Assembly (NCBI RefSeq): GCF_004664715.2
Contig: NC_051068.1
Location: 18,100,668 to 18,164,667, forward strand
Origin: Peromyscus leucopus
Taxonomy: Eukaryota; Chordata; Mammalia; Rodentia; Cricetidae
Direction: 5' to 3'
Length of the DNA stretch: 64,000 nt
How positions within the stretch are numbered: position 1 is the first letter of the stretch; the number at the start of each line of letters is the position of its first letter. This document shows, piece after piece, positions 11,456 through 24,078 of this stretch. Below the pieces are notes generated by a model. The model was not told the origin of the DNA, did not search any database, and worked only from the letters and a program-made list of their open reading frames with translations. A program made the position numbers and the translations under genes.

Positions 11456-12497
11456 AGCAGATGAGAGCATAGTTTAAAATTTTAATGTACCTGTAGCTTA
11501 AGTTATTACATAATTATTTGATTATCTAGAGAGAACAATTTCTGACTTGTTAGGTGTTGTAATTCTGATCTCTTGTAGGACTGAACATAATTTGCTTAAT
11601 ATTTTTCTAGTTAGATTTTGGTACTGTAAGAGTAGATGCTGTATCATTCACAAGTCTAGTACTGACCTTGACTCCAGGGATTTGTACAGTAATTGTTTGA
11701 TAAATAGGCTTAAATTTTCTAGGGTATAGTGTTAGTAGATTTTTTTTCATAGAATAAAATGGGTACTTAGTGTAATTGTGAGAAAGAAAAAAACAGTGCA
11801 TACTTAAAATATTAAATAATTCTCTTACAGCTTCAATATCTTCTGATCTATAAATCATTGCATATTTGAAATCTGGGCAGTTAGTCAGTAACATGAATAA
11901 ATGCTTTTGGTTAAATTTTGCTTTTTTATTCCCATCTTAGTATATTTGTCACTGAGGAGAGTTAAAAGTGTGGTGTACTTAGTCACTTTCTTGAGAGTAA
12001 GGAGAAAAGTAATGTACTCTTACGTTAAGATCATTAAATGGCAATGATAACTGTCCTTAATTTTATTTATTCATATTTTATTTAGCTCTCCTATCTTGTT
12101 TCTGTCACCTATATTGGTGCTACTATATAAAGAGAGAACAAGAGACTTGTTTCTTATATTTACATAAAAGTATCTGGACTTTCCTGTTTAAATAATCCAT
12201 TGAAACAGTGACTGAGGATGGCATAATACATACCCCCACCCAACTCTAGGTCCTTTTTTTGTGAAGAACTAATCATTACATTAACCAGCTTTAAAATAAT
12301 AATCATGTGAGGCCATGAAGGAGAGAGCTGAGATTCTCTGGCACTGCCTGATTCATAGGAGTTATTTGGTAAGAAAAGTCTGTCAGAAGTATCTTAATTA
12401 CAATGTATCACAGGGGAGAAAGGAAGTTGGAGGTTGTACAAAATTAATAATGGTTCAAATATGGGAATGCTTCAGCCTTTTACATTGATATATTACA

Positions 12498-12674
12498 GGG
12501 GCTAGAGAGATGGCTCCACAGTTAAAACCACTTGTCCTTGTTTTGGTTCCCAGTACCACATGGTGGCTTACAAGTATCTATAACACTCTCTCTGGCTTCT
12601 GAGGGCACCATGCACACTTGTGATATGCATACATACAGACATGCAAAATACTTCCAAAATAAAATCTTTAAGTT
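12498..12674 (+). mobile_element. B2/B3-type SINE
   Basis: Starts 'ggggctagagagatggctcc', contains 'ccacatggtggcttac', and ends in an AATAAA-containing tail. It is in sense orientation to the gene. Confidence 0.88.
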
Positions 12675-12689
12675 GATAGTCTTGGAGTT

Positions 12690-13085
12690 TCTATTGCTGC
12701 AATGAAACATGATGACCAGAAAGCAAACTGGGGAAGAAAGGGTTTAATTGGCTTACATTTCCATATTGCTAGGGAAGTCAGGACAGGAACTCAAACAGGG
12801 TAGGAATCTGGAGGCAGGAGCTGATGCAGGGGCCTTGGAAGAGTGCTGCTTACTGGCTTGCTCCCTGTGACTTTTGCTCAGCTTGCTATTTGCTCAGCTT
12901 GCTATCTTAGAAGAACATGGGACCACAGCCCAGGGATGGCACCACCCACAGTGGGCTGGGCCCTCCCACATCAATTGCTAATTAAGAAAATGCCTTACAG
13001 CTGGATCTTATGGAGGCATTTTTCTCAATTGGGGTTCTCCTTTCAGATAACTCTAGCTTGTGTCAAATTGTCATAAGAGTAGCCT
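12690..13085 (+). repeat. Unnamed rodent interspersed repeat ('ggagtttctattgctgc' family)
   Basis: The start 'ttggagtttctattgctgc', the middle 'ggaggcaggagctgatgcag' and the end 'tagcttgtgtcaaattg' recur at 59487-59800 and in part at 911-1062. I know this as a common rodent repeat but cannot name the family with confidence. Confidence 0.75.
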
Positions 13086-13179
13086 GCACAGTAATGCACA
13101 TAGTAAGCATTCTTATGTCATTTTACAGTGCATATCTTTTGTTCAGATGTTGGCACATTGAGATAAGTGGGCCACCTGA

Positions 13180-13312
13180 GGACTGAGGAATCAGTATCCC
13201 AGGCACTCATATGGTTGAAAGAGAGAACTAATTCTCCCAGGTTATCCTTTGACCTCCACACAGACATATACCCACATGAATAAAATGTAATAAAATTTGT
13301 CAAAAGGATTTG
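13180..13312 (+). mobile_element. 3' part of a B2/B3-like SINE
   Basis: 'gagagaactaattctcccag' followed by 'gacctccacacagacatatac' and an A/T-rich tail with AATAAA resembles the SINE tail seen at 40410-40745. Confidence 0.55.
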
Positions 13313-14288
13313 GTGGATTTTAAGATGACTTTGCGGAACTACGAATGGATTTAGGCATCATGAAAAAAAAACAATGTATGACTCCAGACACACAGAAGCC
13401 TAAAATATTTTTCAAATTCAGATGTTTGGGATGGGAAAGAAAGCCTATAGCAGAGTGTGTGGTGGACTAGCTATAAAACCTTTAGAATAATAGCATACAG
13501 CTAGTGTTCTTATAAAAAGGAGCCCATTAAGAAAGGAAATGACATTTTAAACTTTTCTACTTGTGCTGAGAATGGTCTTTATTGATGTGAAAGTGTCATT
13601 CATTATAGGAGAAATAGATGATATTTGGCAACTGTCCTTATACAGGGAGTAGTTGAAAAAAGTGATGAAAAAATACATACTTGAGTCAGTGGATAAATAA
13701 AAAGTATGGGGCTTGTGTTAATAGTTGAAAAGCATTACTTAGAGCATAAGCATATGCAGCTAATCCTCATGTCCATGGGCTTTGCAGCCATCATCTCAAG
13801 CAACTGCTATATGAAAATATTTAAGTAAAGTTGAGTTTGTACTGTATACTTTTTCCTTGTCATTCCTTAAACAATACTATTTAATGGTTATTACATAGTG
13901 TTTACTTTGTATTAAATATTAATTATATGTGGGATAATTTGGCATATGTGGAGGATATAATGAAATAATGTGAATTACTTTATTTCACATAAAGGTCTTG
14001 AGCTTCATAGATTTTGGTTTAAGTGTGGGATTTTGGAACCATCCCATATGGATACTGAGAGACCTCTGTGGGTTCACATTCAAAAACAAACCAGAGTAGA
14101 TATCATATGGTAATGATGTTTACTCAAGGCTATTTAATCTGAAAAGGATCCTTGTTATATTAGCAAGCTCTCTTTCACTGAAGTTATACTTAAGCTGTTT
14201 CTCAGGGATTTCTTTTTGAGTAGTTCTACAAAAACCTAATTGTGTAGTTTTTATTCTGGTTCTTACATTTTATATTTTTATTTACTAG

Positions 14289-14380
14289 GTTATACCCCTG
14301 CAATTAAAGGACAACTATTACATGTTGATGCTACTACCAGCATGCAATATCGGACCCTTCTAGAAGCAGAAATGTTAGCA
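14289..14380 (+). CDS. Bltp1: Bltp1 window exon 6
   Basis: The exon reads G-YTPAIKGQLLHVDAT through LLEAEMLA, 92 nt, ending in phase 0 at GTAAGC. About 195 nt downstream begins a 386-nt uninterrupted pyrimidine tract, so this exon's donor has very unusual intronic surroundings. Confidence 0.95.
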
Positions 14381-14575
14381 GTAAGCCTAAATATATGATA
14401 TGCATTCTTTTAGTAGATATAGATTTGGTTTTAATTTTCCAGTGTAAAATTAAAAAATAATTATCTGTTTTCTTATTTAAGAACTGCCAAGTAAATACTC
14501 TAGTGAAACCATACTTGGGAAGAGAAGTAGATTCCCAATGGTGTGTACTGCCTGTGGGATTCCTTTATTGCTCTG

Positions 14576-14956
<381 letters not shown>

Positions 14957-14961
<5 letters not shown>

Positions 14962-15098
14962 GAGACAGGGTTTCTCAGCCTTGGCTGTCCTGGAACTTGC
15001 TTCGCAGACCAGGCTGGCCTTAACTCACAGAGATCTGCCTTCCTCTACCTCCCAAGTGCTGGGATTAAAGGTGTGCATCACCACTGCCCCCTGTCCAG
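14957..15098 (-). mobile_element. B1 SINE, antisense
   Basis: 'tttttttgagacagggtttctc' through 'aagtgctgggattaaaggtg'. Its T-rich tail merges with the pyrimidine tract. Confidence 0.92.
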
Positions 15099-15099
15099 C

Positions 15100-16113
15100 T
15101 TATTGCTCTGGTTCTAATATGTAGGAAGTAAGTAGAAGGCCCCAAAAGTTGTTAGAATGTTATTTTTAAACTTCATGTGTTTTTCCTAAATTATAAGTAA
15201 TAATTTGTGAGCGCATGTTCTGGCCCTATTGGATTTTCTCTCAGAGCTTAACTAATTTTGTCTTTTGTCTAAATCAGTGACTTAAGTTTAAAGGAAAAAA
15301 AATCTTGATGGTACCCTGGATTTCTTGACAGTGCTCATAGTTTAAATTCCAGATTAAGATACTCATTAATCTAGCACTTAAAAAAAAAAAAAGAAGGCAG
15401 TAACAACAACAACAAAACCCACTATGTAGAATGGTTGGTATTCACAGAAAATTCCTTAATATAAGATGATGTCATAAGATTCTTAATTACTTGTCTTAAG
15501 CCAACATTGTACATATAACCTACAAGTAAATTAAGAAAATTTCATAATTACTAAGAAAAAACCATATATGTATATTGATTATAATCATCTCTGACAGCAT
15601 TCACAAATAGTCAGGTATGTTGGTTTAGCCTGAGAGTCTCTGTGTAGTCTTTTCTGTTTGGTATGAGTTAAGTTGATGCCATCATAGTTGCAAAAGAAAC
15701 AAAACTTATTTTTTGGAGTATTCATATTTTTTAACTAAAAACGTGAATAATATAAAAGTACTACAGAAAATTTATTATTACATAAAATGTAGTTTTAAAA
15801 TCTATCTATCAAAATCAGTATTCCTTGCAATTCAGCACTCGTTAGAATTCTCAAGCTATTGCTGATAAATGAGGCCATGTTAAAACATTGCTGCTCCTAG
15901 GCAGGCAGCTTTTTCCTTTGCAGAAATGCCAGGATCAGGTTGTATGATGGTATGCATGATATTTCACCCTCCTTCCATTAACAGAGGAGAAATTAGGTAG
16001 TTAGCTGGTGTGTATTGCTGAAACTAGAACATGAGTCTGTTCTCAGAGAATTTTGACCCCATCAAAGCTTAGTATTTCAAAGATCTGAGTATTGACCAGG
16101 AATACTGATACTT
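15100..16113. other. Intron 6, middle: no feature seen
   Basis: AT-rich sequence with a short A-rich (AAC)n stretch at about 15380-15418. Nothing else was recognised. Confidence 0.5.
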
Positions 16114-16128
16114 TGCTACAGCAGTTTT

Positions 16129-16783
16129 TTTTTTTTTTTTTAAATTTCCTTTTTATTTATTCCCTCATATATTACATCCCAACCAAAGTTTCCACTCCCT
16201 CTTCTCCTCCAAGTTCCTTCCCTGCAACCCACATTTCCTCCATTTCCCTTCAGAAAAGGGCAGGCCTCCCAAGAACATCAACCAAACATGATATAACAAG
16301 TTGCAATAAGAGTAGGTACATCCCCTCAATATTAAGACTGGATGAGGCAACCCAGTAGGAGGAAAAGGACTCCAAAAGCAGGTAAAAATGTCAGAGACAG
16401 CCCCTGCTCCCATTATTAGGAGTGCCATAAGAACAGCAAACTACTCAACCTAATGTATGCAGAGGACCTAGCTCAGACCCATATAGGCTCCGATTGTCAT
16501 TTCAGTCTCAGTGAGCCCCTATAAGCCCTGTTTGGTTGATTCTATGGGCTGTTTTCTTGTGTCTTGAATCTTCTGGTTTGTACAATCCTTCTTTGCCCTC
16601 TTCTGCAGAATTCCCCAAGTTCTGCCTATGGTTTGGCTGTGGGTCTCTGCATCTGCTCCCATCAATTGCTGGATGAAGCTTCTCTGATGACAATTTTGCT
16701 AGACTCCGGTGTAGAAATATAGTAGAGTATCATTAGAATCATTTCATTGACTTCTTTTTTTCTTGTTTTTATTTTGCTGCTTG
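16129..16783 (-). mobile_element. 5'-truncated L1 (3'-UTR), with target-site duplication
   Basis: An antisense L1 3'-UTR ('cttcagaaaagggcaggcc', 'aggaggaaaaggactcc') with its poly(A) seen as a T run at the left end. The 15-nt direct repeat TGCTACAGCAGTTTT at 16114-16128 and 16784-16798 is the target-site duplication. The element is about 650 nt and contains no ORF2 frame. Confidence 0.93.
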
Positions 16784-16917
16784 TGCTACAGCAGTTTTAA
16801 GACACCTTCTGTTCAGCTCTGTGGGAAAATAAGTTTTAATTACTCATTAATATGTGTGACTTCATTTCCAATGCTGCTAGCATTATCACATTTTAAGCTC
16901 TAACATTTATTTTGCAG

Positions 16918-17035
16918 TTTCACATCAATGCCAGCTACCCCAGAATTTGGAACATGCCACAGACATGGCAGTGTGAATTAGAGGTTTATAAAGCCACCTA
17001 CCACTTCATCTTTGCACAGAAGAACTTCTTTACAG
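16918..17035 (+). CDS. Bltp1: Bltp1 window exon 7, flanked closely by L1 fragments
   Basis: The exon reads FHINASYPRIWNMPQ through FIFAQKNFFT plus one base of an Asp codon. The acceptor is TTTTGCAG and the donor is GTATTT. L1-derived sequence ends about 134 nt upstream, and a second, independent L1 fragment begins within about 10 nt of the donor. Despite this the coding sequence is intact. Confidence 0.95.
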
Positions 17036-17041
17036 GTATTT

Positions 17042-17190
17042 TCTGGACATCCCTTGCTCCCATTGTTAGGAATCCTGCAAGTAGACCAAGTTACAAAACT
17101 GTCACATATATGTAGAGGCTTAGGTTGGTCCCATGTAGGCTCCTTGGTTGTCAGTTCAGACTCTGTGAGCTCCTGAGTCCAGCAGTGATT
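17042..17190 (-). mobile_element. L1 3'-UTR fragment abutting the exon 7 donor
   Basis: 'cttgctcccattgttaggaa', 'tagaggcttaggttggtccc' and 'ctctgtgagctcctgag' match the antisense L1 3'-UTR. It overlaps the same L1 segment as 16393-16530, so it is a separate copy and not the other half of the upstream L1. It starts within about 10 nt of the donor GT at 17036. Confidence 0.8.
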
Positions 17191-19934
17191 CTTATACCTT
17201 TTATAACAAGATAAAATAGTTCAGTAGAGATTTGGATATGGGGCAGAACTTTATCATAAATATAATGTTCCAAGAGTAAAAGCTGACAAACAAAGGTGGA
17301 AACTGAAGCCTCTTGTAGAAATAATTAAATTGGCTTATATTCTTATGATGGGGTGAGAGGAAGACAATAATGGAATGATACAAAGCTCTGATAACAACTG
17401 ATTTACATTTTATAGGATGTTACATAACAGCTTAGTTCCAAAGTAAGTTGTTGATGTTTGTTTTTCAGATTAATTTTTAACTTACTGTCTTTAAAATTTT
17501 TAAATTTCTTGCACAAATGAAGAAGGTCAAAAAAGTGCTTCATTTTTCTAATCACAGTATTTGATAAGACCGTATCTGGTAATGTGAGCAGCTTTTGATC
17601 TAAGGAAAAAAATACTATTAAAATACAACAAGCGCTTGTTGCAGATGTTAATAAAATATTTTTGGCAATCACTATTGTACTATAGTCTTCTATAAGACAG
17701 AGTTGCTTCACAGTAGATCACTTGCTGTAGCAGTCTTCCTTGTATGTCTTACTACCACTGTGGTGGTAGGTGATGTCATAGGGCCTTTTGAGTAAGTATT
17801 TAATTTTCATCTTTCATGGATCCATTTGACCTCTCATTTGAACAGAGATTTCTGTTAAACAGTTTAAAGTTATTGTCTCTTGTAGTGGAAACTTAATAAT
17901 TAAGTTTCTGTTATATATGTAAAAATATTTTTCCTGTGTGCGCAGCTTTAATCCCTCACACACGATTCTGTATTACAGTTAAATATAAAAAAAAGTAAAG
18001 AAAATTAAAAAAAAAAAAAAAAAAATATTTTTCACCCCAATTCTTAATATTTATCAGTAAAGATATCATAGGAGCTCGTGTGGAGACAATATTGCATGAT
18101 ATTATAAAATTTCAAGTAAAGTTTTAAAATCTAAGATTTATTAAAGTAGAAATGAGCTATTTGTACCATTTCAGTTACTACTGAAGAAAAACTTACAGTA
18201 AGATTTGTTAAAAATTGGCAAATAAATTTATTTAGAAGCTACATTCATTTCCTGAGATATTAGACCATTCACATTTCTGTTTTATACCAATTTCATTTTA
18301 GGCTTTTAACCAATGTAAGTATATGATAGATAAATGCTTCTACTAGACATTCCACACCTCATAATAATTTAAAACAAATACTAAATATGATTTCTGCCCA
18401 CAGAGCACTTATGGACATATCACTTATGGTTTTTGACTTGTTTGGAATTACTAATCTCAAGTACATTGATAGACACACTAGATATAAAATGAAACAATGC
18501 CAAACAGTATTTATGTTCAGGTAGAGTAAACTGTGGTGCTAGCACTGCATCTAAGACGGAAGGACATCAGAAATCACTACCATCTGAAGCCATTCGGAGA
18601 AAATAAGGAAGGGTTATTAATGGTGGAAATGGCCTTTATAAAATGAGCCTTGGTGTAATATGTTCAGTATGAGTTACATAACATTTTGGCATTTACAAAG
18701 CACATTAATTTCTATCTTCTTCACACAACTATAAAAAGCAATAGTATTATTTGTCTCTGAGTTAACAATTAAAAGCTTGAAGCATAGTATTATTGAAGCA
18801 TATGTAGATGAGACATTTAAGATTAGTGTTTAGACTTCAGACTTCTTGTTTTCTGTAGTACCTGCCTTTAAAAATGGTTGTTTTCCTTCCACAGAAAGGA
18901 TATGAATGACAGTGTAGTCATTACTTGATATCTATAGGTCATTGGTTCCTTGTGGATACAAAATCTGTAGATGCTCAATGCCTTCTATGAAATGGTATGG
19001 TTCTAGCATATAGATTGTATATCCTCCTGTGTACTTCCATTCATCTGCAAGTTCCTTAAAATACTTATCACAGTATGGATATTTCATAAAAAATGACTTG
19101 TATATTTAAGGAATAAAAACAGGAAAATGTGTGCATGTTTAGTTCATACACAAAAACATTTTCAACCCATGGTTGATTGAATCTATGGTTATGGAGACAT
19201 GACTATATTAGTTTCAGATAGGATATGTAGTTTGAGTAGGAATGCTGAATTTATTAAGGAGAAAAATGAAGTCAGCCTAGAAATGATGAATTATATTGTG
19301 AAATTGATTATTTTCAGGGATGAATTTTGAAGGAATAAAACTTAAAGAATAGAGTCAGGCTCCTTCAAGAGGCTGGGATTTAGAACTGAAGTTTAAGTAT
19401 CTCCTTGAATGTTTTTGAGGACAATATCTACTTTTGTAAACCAGGGAAGAAGATAACTGTTTGGGAGTGGGGATGGAAGTGGAGATGTTTGCATGTATGC
19501 AGCCACAATGAAGTTTGTACATGGGATGTTTGCATCTGTAGTTTTGGTATAATCACTTCCTTTGTTAGAAAAAAAAAACATTGAGTGTATATGTATGTTT
19601 TGATGGTAAGCATAGGTATGATAAGAGGTGGCTACTCACTGTAATGTTTAAATGAAATAAAGCTATATTTAAAGTAAATTTTATACACTAAAATTTTTTT
19701 TCTATTAAAAGGAAAGATTAGTACTTATATACCTTTTATTTTATTTTTACATCTTATTAATGAAATTACAATTAAGATTGCCATTTATTAAGTCAATTTT
19801 ATCTCTTTAATATATGTGGATTGCAGCTAATTTTTAAATGAACTTATATGATACATTTATGACTGCTTTCTGTAATTATTCTGACTCATATTTTTTCAGT
19901 TTAAAGATCCTTTTTGAAAACAAAATGACATTAG
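17191..19934. other. Intron 7, 5' half: mostly no recognisable feature
   Basis: Long AT-rich stretch with an A-run at about 18009-18025. Small open frames on both strands are uninformative, and no repeat family was recognised with confidence. Confidence 0.5.
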
Positions 19935-19951
19935 ATATTTAGGTTTTATTT

Positions 19952-20126
19952 GCCGGGCGGTGGTGGCGCATGCCTTTAATCCCAGCACTCGGGAGGCAGA
20001 GCTAGGCGGATCTCTGTGAGTTCGAGGCCAGCCTGGGCTACCAAGTGAGTTCCAGGAAAGGCGCAAAGCTACACAGAGAAACCCTGTCTCGAAAAACCAA
20101 AAACAAACAAAAACAAAAAAATATAT
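19952..20126 (+). mobile_element. Young B1 SINE with 17-nt target-site duplication
   Basis: A near-intact B1 ('gccgggcggtggtggcgc', 'caggaaaggcgcaaagctac') with an A-rich tail. The direct repeat ATATTTAGGTTTTATTT at 19935-19951 and 20127-20143 marks the target site. Confidence 0.95.
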
Positions 20127-20602
20127 ATATTTAGGTTTTATTTGTAAATTTCCTTATAGTATCCTCAATGATAAATGCACTCTATGGAGTGTTTACTTGG
20201 TGACATTTAGTTTTTAAAATGTTACATAAATCATCTCAATTCTCCTAAAAAGTTAGGGAAATTGTTTTACACTTAAGTTATATTTTCAAAATCATATTGC
20301 TAATAAAATAAAACCAAAATTTAAAGTTATTATCGTCTCATTTCAAAGTCAAACATGTATACCTAATTTCATATACGTGGTACGATAAATATACAAAGAT
20401 GAATTTGACACCTCTGAGAAAGATATTGATGACTATATACAATGCAAACAAATAGGAAGACAGAAGAAAAAGTTGTGAGAACTACTGTACAACAGAGCTA
20501 GTATTATCATATAGAGAACCTTTACTTCTTAAGTTTAAAAGAAAATTAAGATAACAGAGAAACAGACTAAATGTATAAACACAAACTTAAAAGCAGCAAT
20601 TA

Positions 20603-20785
20603 GGGACTGATGCAATGGTTCCACATGCTGCATAAGTCTGGGTAATCTGAGTTTGAATCCTATAACCTGTGTAAAGGTGAGAGGAGAAAACTGACTCCAC
20701 AAACTTATCCTCATATGTACACTACAGCATGCTTATGGCCTGACACCTATATCACACACAATAGTAATAATAAATAAAAAATTTT
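20603..20785 (+). mobile_element. Diverged tRNA-derived SINE (B2/B3-like)
   Basis: 'gggactgatgcaatggttcc', 'gagtttgaatcctataacc' and an (AATAAT)-rich tail. Sense orientation. Confidence 0.65.
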
Positions 20786-21009
20786 AAAGCACTTTTTAAA
20801 AGCAACAATTCAAGCATAACACATAAGCAGTGATGATTGTTTTTAACTTTTAAGATGACTGCATCTGTTTATTTCATTGCAGTCCCATAGTTTAGAACAG
20901 AGACTGTCATATAATAGGTACTCAGCAGATATTTATTTCATGAACAAATATGAAAAATTTAAATTTTTTAAATTTAAATTCATCTGTATTTAAAATTAGT
21001 GGTGTTTCT

Positions 21010-21155
21010 TTTTTTTTTTTCTTTCTGTTTATGTATTTATTTCTCCTATTTTTAAGACAAGGTCTCACTATGCACCTTGGCTGGCCTGGAACTCACCTGC
21101 CTTGACCTCCTTCCTGAGTGCTAGGATTAAAGGGGTTCACCACCGTGCTTAGCTG
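21010..21155 (-). mobile_element. B1 SINE, antisense
   Basis: 'aagacaaggtctcactatgc' through 'gagtgctaggattaaagg'. The T-rich left end is its tail. Confidence 0.8.
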
Positions 21156-21335
21156 TATTTGTTATTAAGAAAGTTTATTAAAGTGAGATATTTTTCACTT
21201 ATAGCAAGCCCCTCATGCCTCCCAATTAACAGATAGGTAGAAATAAACATAATAAGAAGAGGATTCAAAGAATAAGTGTGCAGATATAAGGGTTCTTTTT
21301 TTTTAATTTACAAAATAATTTATTTTTCATTAACT

Positions 21336-21338
<3 letters not shown>

Positions 21339-21388
<50 letters not shown>
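21339..21388 (+). repeat. (GT)25 microsatellite, 45 nt before exon 8
   Basis: Twenty-five perfect GT units without interruption. It lies between the likely branch-point region and the polypyrimidine tract of exon 8's acceptor at 21433. Confidence 0.98.
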
Positions 21389-21390
<2 letters not shown>

Positions 21391-21433
21391 AATGTAATAC
21401 ATGTTAATTTTACTTTTTGTTCTCTATTTTTAG

Positions 21434-21589
21434 ATCTGATTCAAGACTGGTCTAGTGATAATGCTCCAGATATTTTTTCATTTGTTCCATACACATGGAA
21501 TTTTAAAATCATGTTTCATCAATTTGAAATGATTTGGGCTGCCAATCAACATAACTGGATTGATTGTTCCACTAAACAGCAGGAAAATG
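21434..21589 (+). CDS. Bltp1: Bltp1 window exon 8
   Basis: The exon reads D-LIQDWSSDNAPD through CSTKQQEN plus one base of a Val codon. It contains the aromatic-rich run FSFVPYTWNFKIMFHQFEM. The acceptor TCTATTTTTAG lies 45 nt after a (GT)25 microsatellite. The donor is GTAAGA. Confidence 0.95.
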
Positions 21590-22258
21590 GTAAGAATGCT
21601 ACAAGTTTGGTCAATCTACTCATTAAGATGTGCCAACAAAAATAAATGTTAAAATACAGTGGATTTCCTCCCTCCCTTCTTTCCTGTTTACTAAAAATCA
21701 GACAGTGTGCCTTTACAGTCTGTCTCTTAAGACAAAAATTTGATAGGTGTCTGTGGTGATCGAGCACTCAGGCTTTTGCAGAAAAAGTAAGCTCCCTTCT
21801 AGCTACAAGATAAATTTATTGTCCCGTTAGTGCCTGCCTCCTCAGTAGGTAAGTCAGACCAAATTATATAAGTGGTGCAAAGGTTTCCTACCCCCTAAAA
21901 ATTTATGAGTCAAAGACCCCCTTTGTTTTAATTATTGAAAGCTCTTTTCTTCACCCTGATATACTCATCCCCATCCCAGTGCTACACATGGTGAATATTT
22001 CTCCTAGGGCAATTCTGTCTTCAGGTCCACAACTCCTAGTTATCTCATGACAACCCTTTATCCATGAATCTGCTTCTCTTTTCTTTCCCTTATAACAACT
22101 GGAGTTGATTTTCCTATATTATTTTCTGAGACAATTTCATAATTGCTTTTAGATTTTTATGTTTACATACAGTGCATTTTATTTAGATATACGTTTGGTA
22201 TAGTTTTGCCATTTAAATTTTGTTGACATTAAAGTATATTTACTATTTCTTTTTATAG

Positions 22259-22356
22259 TATATCTGGCAGCCTGTGGGGAAACATTGAACATTGACTTTT
22301 CTTTACCTTTTACGGACTTTGTTCCAGCTACATGCAATACCAGATTCTCCTTAAGA
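22259..22356 (+). CDS. Bltp1: Bltp1 window exon 9
   Basis: A 98-nt exon that reads V-YLAACGETLNIDF through CNTRFSLR and ends in phase 0 at GTACGT. The segment LNIDFSLPFTDFVP alternates hydrophobic and polar residues like a groove strand. Confidence 0.95.
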
Positions 22357-22961
22357 GTACGTATAATTGGATGTCTTGTTTATTCCAGAGGTTTGATGTC
22401 CCAGAGCTTCTGTGGGCCCTTGTCCATCCTACTGCTCCCATGAGAGTGTAGCATCCCAAAGTGACTAGTAGTTTTAGTGTCAGTGTTCCTCCTCTGTCCA
22501 TCTTGACAGCCCAAAGAAATTGACCTGAGAAAATGACAAATTATTTTTTTAGAATTCATTTCTAATCTCTTTCATCTTTTTTTTTGTTTGAACTCCTTCC
22601 ACCTGTAACATACAGTAAACACATTTTATGCTTTCTTGTACTTGATTCCTAGGTAAACCATAAACTCAGAGATTAGCCTTAAGTGCTATTCTTCACTGTA
22701 TCTAAAAGGTAGCAATTATGTACTTCTAAGCTCAAAATTTTATGATATATCTAATATTAAATTATGGGTAATCATTACCAATCATAATATTATTTGAATC
22801 ATAGTAGCAAGAATGGCAGTAATAAAAGGAGCAGCTAACACCTTTTAATCCCTTTTAAATGTACCATTGTTTTGAGTGCTATGTGCATAGTAACTCATTT
22901 AGTTCTCAAAAAGCCTTCTGGATGTAGTCACCTGCAATTGCATCTTAGAAAACTGAAATGT

Positions 22962-23075
22962 ATTTGGGCATGATTCCTGTAATTCTAGTATTCAGGACCC
23001 AGAAGCAGGAAGATCACAAATTGAGGAGAATCTGAGCTACTTAGACCCATCCCAGGGAAGCTAGGAAGAAGGATA
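22962..23075 (+). mobile_element. Old B1-related SINE remnant
   Basis: 'gggcatgattcctgtaattc', 'ggaagatcacaaattgagg' and 'ctgagctacttagaccc' form a degraded plus-strand B1-like copy. Confidence 0.6.
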
Positions 23076-23652
23076 CAAAAGAATTGGAAAGCAGCTTATG
23101 TAAAATTTCATGTGGCTAGTGAGTTGCCAAGTTGGATTTTGAACTCTGCCAATGTAGTTTTGGGTGCAGCATTTTTTTAACCACCATATTCTACTATGTT
23201 ATTTGCTGAGAAACTAGGCATTGAAATAAGTGAAGAATAGAGGATCCATACGAAAAAGTGAAACCCAACCAATGTCTAGTGGTTAAGCTATTTTAAAAGT
23301 TACGAAATTGTAGAAGCTATTCTCCTAATCCCATATTAGAGTTTTGATTTTCTTAAATTGAGTATCATGTAATATCCATAAACAACTATTAAAGATAGTC
23401 TTTTTATTGTTACTTGGAAACTGTGCACTGCTTTCTGTAATATCTGTTTTGTACTTTTCAATAAGGATTTAATTTTAGTCATTGTATAATCTTATTCCAG
23501 TTATCTGTCTGACTTTTCAGTGTGAAATATGCTATTTAAAATTTATCATTTTCAGTTTGTTTTTAAGATCGTATATATAGATTTAAGTGTAGATAGTGTG
23601 CTAGCATATTTATGTACTGATTTTTATTATAATTTTTTTTTTTTTTTTTTAG

Positions 23653-23831
23653 GGAGAAGATGTTGATCTTCATTTATTTCTACCAGATTGCCACCCTAGT
23701 AAATATTCATTATTTATGCTGGTAAAGAATTGTCACCCAAATAAAATGGTTCCTGAAACTGGTATTCCTGCTGAGTGTCAGAGTGGCCAGAAAACAGTTA
23801 AACCAAAATGGCGCAACATTACTCAGGAAAA
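23653..23831 (+). CDS. Bltp1: Bltp1 window exon 10
   Basis: The exon reads GEDVDLHLFLPDCHP through KWRNITQE plus two bases of a Lys codon. A nearly pure T tract of about 18 bases directly precedes the AG. Four cysteines fall within about 40 residues. The following intron is only 140 nt (23832-23971), the shortest in the window. Confidence 0.95.
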
Positions 23832-23971
23832 GTAAGGGCATAAAATAGTGGTCTGAGTATTTTGTGCTTATAGGTAGAGAAATTACTTTTAAATAATAAG
23901 CATCTACTGTTTATATACAATTAAAGATTAAGTGTTTAAACAGATTTTTTTTTGTTGTTTATATTTGGAAG

Positions 23972-24078
23972 GGCTGGTTGGGTTGAATGCTGGACTGTCC
24001 CAAGTGTCATGCTTACCATTGATTATACCTGGCATCCAATTTATCCACAAAAAGCAGATGAACAGCTAAAACAGTCAT
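23972..24078 (+). CDS. Bltp1: Bltp1 window exon 11
   Basis: The exon reads K-AGWVECWTVPSVMLT through DEQLKQS plus one base of a Leu codon. It has three tryptophans and a YTWHPIYP motif. The acceptor TTTGGAAG has a purine at -3 and a poor pyrimidine tract, but phase and homology both require it. The donor GTAAGT is a perfect consensus. Confidence 0.95.

Noticed and set aside
12498..12570. tRNA-like sequences in SINE heads (here and at several other SINEs)
   Set aside because: These are tRNA-derived B2/B3, B4 and ID SINE promoters. None folds as an intact tRNA gene by eye, and all continue into SINE bodies and A-rich tails.
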